Below are positions 1-8,500 of a DNA stretch of 14,876 bases, one piece after another (position 1 is the stretch's first letter; every line of letters starts with the position of its first letter). The notes beneath the pieces were generated by a model. It was not told the DNA's origin, searched no databases, and was given only the letters and a program-made list of their open reading frames with translations. Origin of the DNA: an archaeon (GTDB lineage Archaea; Nanobdellota; Nanobdellia; Pacearchaeales; GW2011-AR1); the NCBI GenBank assembly GCA_027318675.1, contig DAHVOT010000017.1:1-14876 (forward strand), given 5' to 3'. The translations under genes were made by a program, and so were the position numbers.

Positions 1-1
1 A

Positions 2-352
2 AAAGCGATAATTCTTAATGAGAAGAGTGTAGCAAAATTATATGGAGAAGAAAATTTATTTTCACTTAAATTATCAGAGGGTTATAAAGAAGTATCTTTT
101 GGTACAGGTCAATTTGTTTATTCTGGTAGAACTAAAGAAAGAGTAGCAAGGTTTTGGGCATTTTACAATCCTAATGGAAATATTTCTACACGAGAAGTTA
201 GCAAATTTGTAACATTGCCGGACCCTTTCCCAGTTAGAAATGTTCCCAGTAATAATAATTATCCAAAAGATGAATTTGAAAAATATATTAAAGATAAAAA
301 AATAAAATTAACAAATAAAATGAATTTAGCTGAATTAGTTAAACTCAATTAA
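2..352 (+). CDS. 3' part of an unrecognised gene (partial, runs off the left edge)
   Basis: An open frame enters at the window edge and reads 116 codons to a TAA at 350-352. It begins KAIILNEKSVAKLYGEEN and ends NLAELVKLN. No start is visible, so the N-terminus lies outside. The middle is rich in aromatic residues and glycine (VYSGRTKERVARFWAFYNPNG) and the last 35 residues are lysine-rich and probably helical. I see no signal peptide or membrane segment in this part. I do not recognise the family. The codon use, with A/T-ending codons and AGA for Arg, matches the neighbours, and the thioredoxin gene starts 39 bases after the stop behind its own TATA box. That this is a real gene is fairly sure, because the frame stays open over its whole visible length and ends just before a promoter; its function is unknown. 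Confidence 0.7.
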   Translation, partial: KAIILNEKSVAKLYGEENLFSLKLSEGYKEVSFGTGQFVYSGRTKERVARFWAFYNPNGNISTREVSKFVTLPDPFPVRNVPSNNNYPKDEFEKYIKDKKIKLTNKMNLAELVKLN

Positions 353-361
353 AACCAACAA

Positions 362-369
362 TTTTAAAA
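362..369 (+). promoter_or_regulatory. TATA box of the thioredoxin gene
   Basis: TTTTAAAA is centred about 26 bases upstream of the ATG at 392. In archaea transcription starts about 25 bases after the TATA centre, so the mRNA would begin at or next to the ATG (leaderless). The GGAG at 387-390 is then outside the message and too close to act as a ribosome site anyway. Confidence 0.5.
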
Positions 370-391
370 ATGCAATATTTCTATATGGAGC

Positions 392-706
392 ATGGTAATA
401 GAATTAACAAACGGTAAATTCGGTGAATTCATAAAAGAAGGAACAGTCTTAATTGACTTTTATGCTGACTGGTGCATGCCTTGTGTTATGATGGGCCCTA
501 TTGTCGAAGATGTTGCTGAAAAGTTTGAAAAGAAAAAATTAAAGGTTGGTAAAGTTAATGTTGAAGACGGGCATGAGATAGCTCAGAAATTTGGAGTTTC
601 ATCTATTCCTAATTTTGTAATGTTTAAAGATGGAAAAGTTGTTGGAAACTTTGTTGGTGCAATGAGTGAAGAAGATTTCAGTGAGAAAATACAAAAGCTT
701 TTGTAA
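392..706 (+). CDS. Thioredoxin
   Basis: A 104-residue single-domain thioredoxin, the usual length for the family. It is a cytoplasmic disulfide reductase that exchanges its own Cys pair with protein disulfides. The active site is W27-C28-M29-P30-C31, so Met replaces the Gly of the common WCGPC; this central dipeptide tunes redox potential in the family. Other hallmarks are present: FYADW before the active site, the buried Asp22, the cis-proline P73 in SIPNF, and the closing FKDGKVVGNFVG strand turn. No signal peptide is present. The start at 392 is chosen because it begins the first beta strand directly and a TATA box lies 26 bases upstream; the ATG at 384 is in another frame. The electron donor (thioredoxin reductase or other) is not in the window. 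It may also be called a thioredoxin-like glutaredoxin substitute, but the fold assignment is firm. Confidence 0.93.
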   Translation: MVIELTNGKFGEFIKEGTVLIDFYADWCMPCVMMGPIVEDVAEKFEKKKLKVGKVNVEDGHEIAQKFGVSSIPNFVMFKDGKVVGNFVGAMSEEDFSEKIQKLL

Positions 707-743
707 ATTTTGATTTGAATTTATACTTAAAATATAATAATTC

Positions 744-750
744 TTATAAA
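744..750 (+). promoter_or_regulatory. TATA box of the 95-codon gene
   Basis: TTATAAA, within AATTCTTATAAA (739-750), lies about 25 bases before the ATG at 772, predicting a leaderless mRNA. The same 12 bases recur at 9016-9027 upstream of another small gene. Confidence 0.5.
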
Positions 751-771
751 TGCTAGATTATTTTAAATATA

Positions 772-1059
772 ATGGATTTTGAAAGCAATATGGGTAATGA
801 TTATTTAAATGAAGATTCTGATTCTCCTCAAAAATATTTTATAACATATAAGAGTTTAGCTAATGGTTCAACTGCTATAATTAGTGGAGAAGCGATTAGT
901 AGATGTAATGCAGAAGAATTATTTAATTCAAAGATTTATAATTGCGAAGTAATCAAGATACAAACAAGAGATGAATGGGTAGATGATCTTGGAATCGACC
1001 TCGCTAAAGGTTTAATGAAGCACATTAAGACACTTGATAGTGTTGTTAGTGAAAATTAG
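772..1059 (+). CDS. Unrecognised 95-residue protein
   Basis: Unknown family. The first 20 residues are acidic and low in hydrophobics (DFESNMGNDYLNEDSDSPQ), probably disordered. Then comes a compact region that looks like alternating strands and helix: YFITYKSLANGSTAIISGEAI, a helix around RCNAEELFNS, and CEVIKIQTRDEW, then a C-terminal helix LAKGLMKHIKTLDSV. No membrane segment, signal peptide or metal-binding cluster is visible. The start at 772 is favoured over the Met at codon 7 because the TATA box sits at the leaderless distance from 772. The TAG stop (1057-1059) overlaps the TAA of the convergent gene on the other strand. The promoter and normal codon use make it likely to be real; function unknown. 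Confidence 0.65.
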   Translation: MDFESNMGNDYLNEDSDSPQKYFITYKSLANGSTAIISGEAISRCNAEELFNSKIYNCEVIKIQTRDEWVDDLGIDLAKGLMKHIKTLDSVVSEN

Positions 1060-1625
1060 AAAACTTGCTTGAATACTTCATTCATATATCTTATTGCCCA
1101 ATTTCTTAAGAATAATGCTCCAGGATAATGGTCTATGTTATGCTGAGAATATGTAAGAATTTTTGAATAATCTCCAATTTTTTCATATTCAAATTCTTTT
1201 AATTTTTCATTCGGGAATTTAATATACAATTGACCGAAGGATAGACAGTTTTCATCATCTTCATTAAAATAAATGCTTCCTCCAGCATTTCTGCTTATTG
1301 AAAAACATTGAACTAATCCATTATCCATAAAATTTACATCATCTTCCCAAAAATTGAGCATTTGATGACCGAAGTTCTTTTCTATAACTGGCTTTTCTTT
1401 TAGAAATACATTATATATCCATTCTTTTTTTTGAGAATCTTCTGGAATGTATTTACTTAAATCATCATACCAATCTTCTGCTACTTCCGGAAAAATTCTT
1501 TGAGCTATTGAAGTATCTATCTTTAAGTTTGGATCTAAAAGTCTTGGATGTATTGGAATTTGGAAGCAGGTTTCATTTAATATGGGCAATTCTTGTTTTC
1601 TTAAAAACAATTCTTCTAGTTGCAT
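1056..1625 (-). CDS. Unrecognised 189-residue protein
   Basis: Unknown family; the only gene on the minus strand here. The protein is acidic and rich in aromatic residues (many F, W, Y), with no signal peptide, membrane segment or cysteine cluster. Recognisable blocks are an N-terminal LEELFLRKQELPIL, a Trp/Asp-rich stretch EVAEDWYDDLSKYIP around residues 48-62, a Gly-rich turn RNAGGSIYFNEDDEN at about 112-126, and a C-terminal helix with LFLRNWAIRYMNEVF. A single globular cytoplasmic domain is likely. The ATG complement at 1623-1625 is supported by a TATA-like sequence on the minus strand about 25 bases upstream. It is convergent with the 95-codon gene, the two stop codons sharing bases 1057-1058. 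Confidence 0.65.
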   Translation of the reverse strand: MQLEELFLRKQELPILNETCFQIPIHPRLLDPNLKIDTSIAQRIFPEVAEDWYDDLSKYIPEDSQKKEWIYNVFLKEKPVIEKNFGHQMLNFWEDDVNFMDNGLVQCFSISRNAGGSIYFNEDDENCLSFGQLYIKFPNEKLKEFEYEKIGDYSKILTYSQHNIDHYPGALFLRNWAIRYMNEVFKQVF

Positions 1626-1646
1626 TGTTTTAGTTAGATTGACTTT

Positions 1647-1654
1647 ATTATAAA
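1647..1654 (-). promoter_or_regulatory. TATA box of the minus-strand gene
   Basis: On the minus strand this reads TTTATAAT, centred about 25 bases upstream of the start codon at 1625, again the leaderless spacing. Confidence 0.4.
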
Positions 1655-1678
1655 TATAATTATAGCGAATTGGTTAAT

Positions 1679-1686
1679 TTTATAAA
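1679..1686 (+). promoter_or_regulatory. TATA box of tRNA-Lys
   Basis: TTTATAAA is centred about 29 bases upstream of the first base of the mature tRNA, which fits an archaeal promoter giving a short 5' leader removed by RNase P. Confidence 0.5.
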
Positions 1687-1711
1687 GTATTTACATCTTT
1701 TTCTGAGATAT

Positions 1712-1786
1712 GGCTCCGTAGCTCAGCCTGGCTAGAGCACTGGACTTTTAATCCAGGTGTCGTGGGTTCAAATCCCATCGGGGCCA
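1712..1786 (+). tRNA. tRNA-Lys, anticodon UUU
   Basis: A complete 75-base cloverleaf without intron. The acceptor stem GGCTCCG pairs with CGGGGCC (one G-U) and is followed by discriminator A; CCA is not encoded. The D arm is GCTC/GAGC. The anticodon arm is CTGGA-CTTTTAA-TCCAG, placing TTT at positions 34-36. The T arm is GTGGG-TTCAAAT-CCCAT. UUU reads both AAA and AAG lysine codons, and this window is dominated by AAA. It stands alone with its own TATA box and a T-rich tail. The G+C content of the tRNA is far above its surroundings, as expected for a structural RNA. Confidence 0.96.
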
Positions 1787-1809
1787 TATTAATTTTATTT
1801 TAATATTTT
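1787..1809 (+). terminator. T-rich tail after tRNA-Lys
   Basis: Several runs of three to four T follow the tRNA immediately. Archaeal RNA polymerase commonly stops in U-rich tracts, so this is a plausible terminator; no hairpin is needed or seen. Confidence 0.35.
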
Positions 1810-1821
1810 AAATTGATTTGA

Positions 1822-1889
1822 ACCTTGGGGTTTAACATCGAATTTATGAGGTGTTAGGTCGAGCGTACATTTGTATTTTTGTAAATGTA
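1822..1889 (+). ncRNA. Possible structured RNA: two adjacent hairpins
   Basis: No ORF fits here, yet the stretch is richer in G+C than its surroundings and folds by eye into two hairpins. Hairpin 1 pairs TAACATC (1833-1839) with GGTGTTA (1850-1856), seven pairs with one G-U, and may be extended by ACCT (1822-1825) with AGGT (1856-1859). Hairpin 2 pairs TACATTT (1866-1872) with AAATGTA (1883-1889) around a 10-base loop. It lies between tRNA-Lys and the rpoH promoter, about 45 bases before the rpoH TATA box, so it is probably a separate small transcript rather than a leader. I do not recognise a known family. C/D-box motifs are not convincing. Confidence 0.25.
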
Positions 1890-1928
1890 AGTAGTAATCT
1901 GAAAAAATGTAGTGTATAATATGAATGC

Positions 1929-1941
1929 AAAGGTTTAAAAA
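1929..1941 (+). promoter_or_regulatory. Promoter (BRE + TATA) of the rpoH-rpoB-rpoA operon
   Basis: A purine-rich AAAGG (a good B recognition element) abuts TTTAAAAA. The core AAAGGTTTAAAAACC resembles the rps12 and EF-2 promoters. The predicted start is near 1963, leaving a leader of about 50 bases before the rpoH ATG, much longer than for any other gene here. Confidence 0.5.
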
Positions 1942-1985
1942 CCAATTTTTGCTATCTTTCATTATCACAAAGTTGTTAAATATTT

Positions 1986-2010
1986 ATCCTGTGGCCTAGG
2001 TGCTGGGGAT
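1986..2010 (+). promoter_or_regulatory. G+C-rich patch in the rpoH leader
   Basis: In the predicted leader, ATCCT (1986-1990) can pair with GGGAT (2006-2010) around a G+C-rich loop containing the palindrome CCTAGG. AGGTG (1998-2002) ends 11 bases before the ATG and could serve as a Shine-Dalgarno site that this fold would partly hide. Only seen by eye; the stem is short. Confidence 0.25.
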
Positions 2011-2013
2011 TAA

Positions 2014-2241
2014 ATGACATACACAGTTAAGATGCACATTCTACAACCTAAACACACAAAACTCAATGAAAAAGAAATTCAAGAATTGTTAAAGAAATTT
2101 AATATCGCTAAATCTCAACTTCCAAAAATTTTACTTAATGATGCTGCTCTTCTAAATATGAATTGTGCAATAGGAGACGTCGTAAAAATTGAAAGAACAG
2201 AAGAAGATAAAGTAAATTTGTATTACAGGGTTGTAGTATAG
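2014..2241 (+). CDS. rpoH: DNA-directed RNA polymerase subunit H (Rpo5/RpoH)
   Basis: 75 residues, the normal length of archaeal RpoH, the counterpart of the C-terminal half of eukaryotic Rpb5. It binds the jaw region of the large subunit and helps hold downstream DNA. Family features are clear: LQPKHTKLNEKEIQELLKKF, the turn QLPKILLNDAALLNMNCAIGDVVKI (here split over residues 37-61), and the C-terminal YYRVVV that ends the protein in most archaea. It is the first gene of the polymerase operon; the rpoB ATG comes nine bases after its stop, as in most archaea. An AGGTG 11 bases before the ATG is the best ribosome-site candidate. Confidence 0.95.
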   Translation: MTYTVKMHILQPKHTKLNEKEIQELLKKFNIAKSQLPKILLNDAALLNMNCAIGDVVKIERTEEDKVNLYYRVVV

Positions 2242-2250
2242 GATTATTAA

Positions 2251-5200
2251 ATGGAAAAAAAAGGACATATAATAGTTAAAAATTATTTAAAAGAACACTC
2301 TTTAGTTGAATCCAATATTATTTCATTTAATAATTTCATAGAAAAAAAACTTCAGGAAATAGTTGATGAAATTTCAGAGACAATTACTAATGAAGAGTTT
2401 GAAATAACTTTAGGTAAAATTGAAGTAGGTAAACCAAAAGTTACTGAGGCAGATGGAAGTGCATCTTTGATAACTCCTGCTGAAGCACAATTAAGAAATC
2501 TTACATATGCTGCTCCTATAACTCTTGAATTAACTGTTAAAAAAGATAATCAAATAGATTCAGAGGTTGTGGAAATAGGAAGAATACCTATTATGGTAAA
2601 AAGCAAGGTTTGTAATACAGTTGGAATGTCTAAAGAAGAACTGATTGCAAACTACAATGATCCATTGGATCCAGGAGGATATTTTATAATTAAGGGAAAT
2701 GAAAGAGTTATGATTATGGCAGAAGATTTAGCTGAAAATCAACCTTTCATTGAAAATAATAAAAAAGGGGATTTAACACTTAAATTATTCTCATTAAAAG
2801 GAACTTATAGAATACCAGTTACAGTAACAGAAAACAAAGAAGGTATTTTCAATGTCTCATTTAGCAGATTCAAAGATATTCCTGCAATTGTTTTACTTAA
2901 GGCACTTGGATTAACAAAAGAATCTGACATTGCAAAATACATTGGAAAAGAAACAGATAGCGTTATTGTTAATTTGTATGAATACACAAACATGGCTGAA
3001 AAAGAAGATGCTATGATGTTTATTGCTGAAAAAACAAATCTTCAAGGTACAAAAAAAGAAATTTTGGATAGAGTTAAACAAAGGATTGATTCATATTTAT
3101 TCCCTCATATTGGGCAAAAGAAAGAAGATAGAATGAAAAAAGCAATAACACTTTGTAAATTTATTAAACAATTTTTAATTGCTAAAGAAAATCCAAGATT
3201 AAGAACAGATAAAGACCACTATGCAAATAAAAGAGTAAGACTTTCAGGAGATTTACTTGCAACTTTATTCAGAGTAAATTTGGGGATTTTAGTGAGAGAT
3301 ATTCAATATTCTCTACAAAAATCTTCTAAGAGAAAGAAATATTTTTCAATAAAAGTATTAGCTAAATCTACTTTATTTTCTCACAGAATTGAATCTGCAA
3401 TAGCAACAGGTTCATGGACTGGTGAAAGAAGCGGTATAACTCAGAATATTGACAAAACAAATTATCTTGCAACAATTTCACAATTACAGAGAGTTTCAAG
3501 TATGCTTCCTGGAGATCAAGAAAATTTTATGGCAAGAACTCTTCATCCAACTCATTATGGAAGATTCTGTCCTATTGAAACACCAGAAGGAACAGAAATT
3601 GGTCTTAGAAAGAATTTAGCCATACTTGCGAGAGTTTCAACAAGAGTTGAATTAGATGATGCTAAATTTATGAAGGAACTCGATGAATTGGGACTTAACA
3701 GAGATGCAATAGGAAATTATGATGTTTTCTTTAATGGTATGTTTATAGGAACAGTTGATGATGGAAAAAAATTTGTTAAGCAAATAAGAGAAAAAAGAAG
3801 AGAAAATTTGCTTCCTGTTCAGATGAGTTTCAGAGAAGATGAAGGAATAAAAACAATTTATATTTCAACAGAATCAGGAAGGGTTTTAAGACCTTTAATA
3901 ATTGTTGAGAATGGAGCTCCTAAACTTAAGAGTGAACACTTAGTTCAGATAGAACAAGGTGAATTAGGATGGAAAGATTTAATTGAAAAAGGGATTATCG
4001 AATATATAGACGCTGCTGAAGAAGAAAATGCTCTTGTATCATTAAGTGAAGAAAATTTAACTTCTGAACACACTCATCTTGAAATAGACCCCGTTTCATT
4101 ATTTGGAACTGTTACAAGTCTTGTTCCATATGGAAATCATGATCAAAGTTCAAGATTGAATAGAGGTTCAAAAACTCAAAAACAGGCTTTAGGATTATAT
4201 TCTGCAAATTATTTGTGTAGATTAGATACTGATGTAAGCGTTTTACAATATCCTCAGAAACCTATAGTAAGAAGTTTTGTTTACAATACACTAAATACTT
4301 ATCCTGCAGGACAAAATCTTGTTGTTGCTATAATGGCATATGAAGGATATAATATGGAAGACGCTTTAATATTAAATAAAGGAAGTTTAGATAGGGGACT
4401 TGGAAGAAGTTTCTATTTCAGACCTTATTCTGCAATTGAAATGAATTATGCTGGTGGTTTAAAAGATGAAATAGCAATGCCAGAAAAAGATGCTTCTGGT
4501 TATAGAATGGAAGCGAGTTATAGGCATTTAGAAGATGATGGAATAATCTCTCCTGAAGCAGAAGTTGCAGAAGGCGAAGTAATGATTGGGAAGATGTCTC
4601 CTCCAAAATTCTTGTCTGAAGCAAGAGAGATTTCAATAAGAACAAAGAAAGAATCAAGCGTAGCAATGAGACAAGAAGAAAAAGGGATTGTTGAATCTGT
4701 ATTTATTACAGAAGATAATGAAGGAAATAAAATTGTTCAAGTTAAAACACGTGACCAAAGAATTCCTGAACTTGGAGATAAATTTGCAACAGCTCACGGA
4801 CAGAAAGGAGTTATTGGTATGATTGTACCTGAAGAAGATGTTCCTTTCACTTCAAGAGGAATGAGACCAGATGTTATTTTCAATCCCCATGGTTTGCCTT
4901 CGAGAATGACTGTGGGTTATTTACTTGAATTACTTGCAGGTAAAGTAGGTTCATTAAGAGGAGAGATCGTTGATGGTACTTCTTTCTCTGGAACAAGCAA
5001 GAAAGAACTTGAAGAACAACTTGAGACTTTAGGATTTAGGTTTGATGGTAAAGAAACAATGTATAATGGAATTACAGGAAAGAAAATAGTCTCTAAGATT
5101 TTTGTTGGTGATTTATATTATTTGAAGTTGAAATATATGGTAGGAAACAAGATGCATGGAAGAGCTTCAGGTAAAGTTGCACTTTTAACAAGGCAACCAA

Positions 5201-5505
5201 TAGAGGGTAGGGCGAGAGGAGGAGCATTAAGATTAGGAGAAATGGAACAGCAAGCATTAGTTGCTCATGGAGCTTCATTATTATTGAAAGAAAGATATGA
5301 TTCAGATAAAGTTGTTTTACCAATATGTACTAAGTGTGGAACAATTGCAATTGAAGATAGTGTAAGACAAAAAACTTCTTGTCCAATGTGTGGTAGCGAG
5401 GATATTGAATTAGTTGAAGTTTCATATGCATTTAAGTTGCTTCTTGGAGAACTCCAGGGTCTTCATATAAATACAACATTTGAATTAAAGAACAAATACG
5501 AATAA
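2251..5505 (+). CDS. rpoB: DNA-directed RNA polymerase subunit B (undivided)
   Basis: 1084 residues, slightly short for an undivided archaeal B subunit (usually about 1100-1130). It forms one side of the catalytic cleft in RNA polymerase. B'' and B' are in one chain, unlike the split form in methanogens and haloarchaea. Conserved blocks in order: PGGYFIIKGNERV in the N-terminal part, GRFCPIETPEGTE at 437-449, YEGYNMEDALILN, GDKFATAHGQKG at 842-853, and TRQPIEGRARGG from 980, leading into GEMEQQALVAHGA. The usual GEMERD is GEMEQQ here. A zinc ribbon near the C-terminus is complete: C1026, C1029, C1044, C1047. The end SYAFKLLLGELQGL is typical and contacts the A subunit. The start is preceded by a weak AGGA. 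The stop is one base before the rpoA ATG, so the two are probably translationally coupled. Confidence 0.98.
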   Translation: MEKKGHIIVKNYLKEHSLVESNIISFNNFIEKKLQEIVDEISETITNEEFEITLGKIEVGKPKVTEADGSASLITPAEAQLRNLTYAAPITLELTVKKDNQIDSEVVEIGRIPIMVKSKVCNTVGMSKEELIANYNDPLDPGGYFIIKGNERVMIMAEDLAENQPFIENNKKGDLTLKLFSLKGTYRIPVTVTENKEGIFNVSFSRFKDIPAIVLLKALGLTKESDIAKYIGKETDSVIVNLYEYTNMAEKEDAMMFIAEKTNLQGTKKEILDRVKQRIDSYLFPHIGQKKEDRMKKAITLCKFIKQFLIAKENPRLRTDKDHYANKRVRLSGDLLATLFRVNLGILVRDIQYSLQKSSKRKKYFSIKVLAKSTLFSHRIESAIATGSWTGERSGITQNIDKTNYLATISQLQRVSSMLPGDQENFMARTLHPTHYGRFCPIETPEGTEIGLRKNLAILARVSTRVELDDAKFMKELDELGLNRDAIGNYDVFFNGMFIGTVDDGKKFVKQIREKRRENLLPVQMSFREDEGIKTIYISTESGRVLRPLIIVENGAPKLKSEHLVQIEQGELGWKDLIEKGIIEYIDAAEEENALVSLSEENLTSEHTHLEIDPVSLFGTVTSLVPYGNHDQSSRLNRGSKTQKQALGLYSANYLCRLDTDVSVLQYPQKPIVRSFVYNTLNTYPAGQNLVVAIMAYEGYNMEDALILNKGSLDRGLGRSFYFRPYSAIEMNYAGGLKDEIAMPEKDASGYRMEASYRHLEDDGIISPEAEVAEGEVMIGKMSPPKFLSEAREISIRTKKESSVAMRQEEKGIVESVFITEDNEGNKIVQVKTRDQRIPELGDKFATAHGQKGVIGMIVPEEDVPFTSRGMRPDVIFNPHGLPSRMTVGYLLELLAGKVGSLRGEIVDGTSFSGTSKKELEEQLETLGFRFDGKETMYNGITGKKIVSKIFVGDLYYLKLKYMVGNKMHGRASGKVALLTRQPIEGRARGGALRLGEMEQQALVAHGASLLLKERYDSDKVVLPICTKCGTIAIEDSVRQKTSCPMCGSEDIELVEVSYAFKLLLGELQGLHINTTFELKNKYE

Positions 5506-5506
5506 A

Positions 5507-8500
5507 ATGGCAAAAATAATAAGAAAGAAAATAGGAGAAATGAGATTTAGCTTGTTTAGTCCTGAACAAATCAAGAAATTATCCTGCGCTAAGATAGTTA
5601 CACCTGAATTATATGATATTGATGGATATCCAGTTGATGGAGGATTAATGGACTTAAGATTGGGGGCAGTTGATCCTGGAGTAAGATGTAGAACTTGTGG
5701 TGGAAGAATAAAAGAATGTTTAGGACACCAAGGAAGTATTGATTTAGCTAGACCTTTAATTCATTTGAAATATGTTCCTTTAATTGAGATGAGTTTAAGA
5801 TGTTTCTGTCATGAATGTGGAAAGTTAATGTTAAGTGAAAAGGATTTAGAGAAATATACTCCAAGTCAAAGAGCTAAAAAAGCCAAGGATGCAAAGAGAT
5901 GTCCTTATTGTCAGGCAGCTCAGGAAAGGGTAAGGCTGGATAAACCTACAACATTTTACAGAGGAAAAACTAGAATTTTCCCAACTGAAATAAGAGAATT
6001 ACTTGTTAAGATACCTGATGAAGAATTAAAAAAGATTGGAGTAAATTCAAATGCATGTAGACCCGAGTGGGCTGTTTTAACTTCACTTTTAGTTCCTCCA
6101 GTTACTGTAAGACCTTCAATTATTCTTGAAACTGGTGAGAGAAGTGAAGATGATTTAACACACAAACTTTCAGATATAATAAGAGCTAATCAAAGATTAT
6201 GGGAAAACCTTAATGCTGGTGCTCCTGAAGTTATTATAGAAGATTTATGGGATTTATTGCAATTCCATATTACAACTTTCTTTGATAATACTGTTACGAG
6301 AATTCCTCCTGCAAGACATAGAAGTGGACAACCATTGAAGACAATTACAGAAAGAATCAAAGGTAAAGAAGGAAGAATAAGAAAGAACATTGCAGGTAAG
6401 AGAGTAAATTATTCTGGTAGAACAGTTATTTCTCCTGATTCTTCAATTGATATTAATGAAGTAGGAATCCCTTTTGAGATTGCAAGAGTTGTAACTGTTG
6501 CAGAAACTGTTAATGATTTGAATATGGATAGATTAAAGAAATTAATTCAGAAAGGAGAAGAATATCCTGGTGCAAATTATGTTATAAGAACAGATGGAAA
6601 AAGAAAGAAAATAACTAATGACTTGAAAGAAGAAATAATTAATGAACTTGCTGTTGGATATCAAGTTGAAAGACATTTGCAAGATGGAGATGTTGTTTTG
6701 TTCAACAGACACCCAAGTCTTCACAGAGGAAGTTTAATGGCACACTTTGTAAGAGTTCTTCCTGGAAGAACATTTAGATTACATCCTGCTGCTGCGGCTC
6801 CTTATAATGCTGATTTTGACGGTGATGAAATGAATATCCATTCGCCGCAGAATGAAGAAGCAAGAGCTGAAGCAAAGATTATTTTAGATGTTAAAAGAAA
6901 TTTAATTTCTCCAAAGAATAATACAAGCTTAATAGGTTGTATTGGAGATGCAATAACTGGAAATTATTTAATGGGCTTAGAAGAATTTTCAGCGGATTAT
7001 GCAAATCAATTGTTGTATAACTCAGAAATTGATGCCCAGATTACAAAGAAGACTGTTCCAGGAACAGAAATTTTTTCAAAGATACTTCCTAAATTTAATT
7101 ATTCAAATGATTCTTTCAGTGTTAAAGAAGGAGAAGTTGTTAAAGGAGTTATAGATAAAACTGCATTTGGAAGTGAAGATGGTGAATTAGTTAAAGTTCT
7201 TGATAAAGCAATAGGAAGAGAAGAAACATTTAAGATAATCAAAAGAGCTTTCAATTTAGGAAAGAATTATTTGAGTGGTAGAGGAATTACAATTTCTGTT
7301 AATGATTTGGATTTAAGTGAAGACATTCTTGAACAATGTGATGAAGTTATTGAAAAAGCTCAGAAAAAAGCTATGGAGATCATTGAGGCTGATAAAAATG
7401 GAACACTTGAATTAATACCAGGTAAGACAAAAGAAGAATCAAGAGAAATAAGAATACTCCAAACACTTAATGAAGTAAGAACAAGAATTGGAGAGATAGT
7501 AAAGAGAGAATTCCCAGCTGAAAATCCTGTAAGTAGCATGATTAAATCTGGTGGTGGTGGAAACATACTTAATATAACCCAGATGGCATCTTGTGTAGGA
7601 CAGCAAGCTCTTGGTAATAGAAGAGTTGACTTTGGATATAATGATAGAACATTATCTTTCTTTAAGAAAGGAGATTTATCTCCTAAAGCAAGAGGATTCA
7701 TTAAGAGCCCTTTCATTAAAGGATTAAGACCAGATGAATTTTTCTTCCAGGCAATTACAGGAAGAGATTCTCTTATGGATACTGGTTTAAGAACACCTAA
7801 ATCAGGTTATTTATACAGAAGACTTGCTAATGCTCTTCAAGATTTAAGAGTCGAATATGATGAAACTGTGAGAGACAGTAATAATAATATAATTGAATTC
7901 AAATATGGAGACGATGGAATTGATGTAACTAAATTACACCTTAAAGAAAAGCTTGATTCGGGTGAAGCAATAGGTATTGTAACTGCACAATCTTTTGGTG
8001 AAGCTTCAACACAGATGGTATTGAGAACTTTCCATATGGCAGGAGTAGCTGAAATGCAGGTCACTACAGGTTTACCGAGATTAATTGAAATATTTGATGC
8101 AAGAAAAAAACCTTCGTCACCTAAGATGGAAATTTATCTTAATAAGGAATTCAATACTGAAGAGGGTGCAAGATTTGTTGCTGAAAAAATCAAAGAAGTT
8201 AAGCTTAAAGAAATTGCCTCGGAAGTAAATCTTGATTTTGGTGAAAAGAAAATTGAAATTAAAATAGATAAGGAAGGATTAAAACAAACACACTCTACTG
8301 TTAAAAGAATAGTTGAGAGATTAAATGAACTTGGATTTAAAGTTAAAGAAAAACAAGATTCTATATCTCTTAATGCCGACGAAAAACTGGGTTTTAAAGA
8401 ATTGTATAAGTTAAAAGAAAAACTTAAAGAAACGATAATTTCTGGAGTTAAAGGTGTTGAGCAGATATTAGTTGTTAAGAGAGATAATAATTTTGTTATA

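Noticed and set aside
690..705. The CAAAAGCTTTTG palindrome at the thioredoxin end as a regulatory site
   Set aside because: It lies within the final codons (QKLL) and is easily explained by coding in AT-rich sequence; no second copy was seen.
384..706. An earlier start for thioredoxin at ATG 384
   Set aside because: It is out of frame with the thioredoxin sequence (8 bases away).
1840..1905. C/D-box small RNA (ATGAGG and CTGA)
   Set aside because: The C-like box departs from RUGAUGA, no inner C'/D' pair is visible, and no terminal stem brings the boxes together.
7360..7716. A 118-codon minus-strand ORF inside rpoA
   Set aside because: It lies antisense to a conserved part of RpoA, and its Leu/Ser/Pro-rich, low-complexity product is typical of a reverse-frame shadow. 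The same holds for the other antisense ORFs in rpoB, rpoA, rps7 and EF-2.
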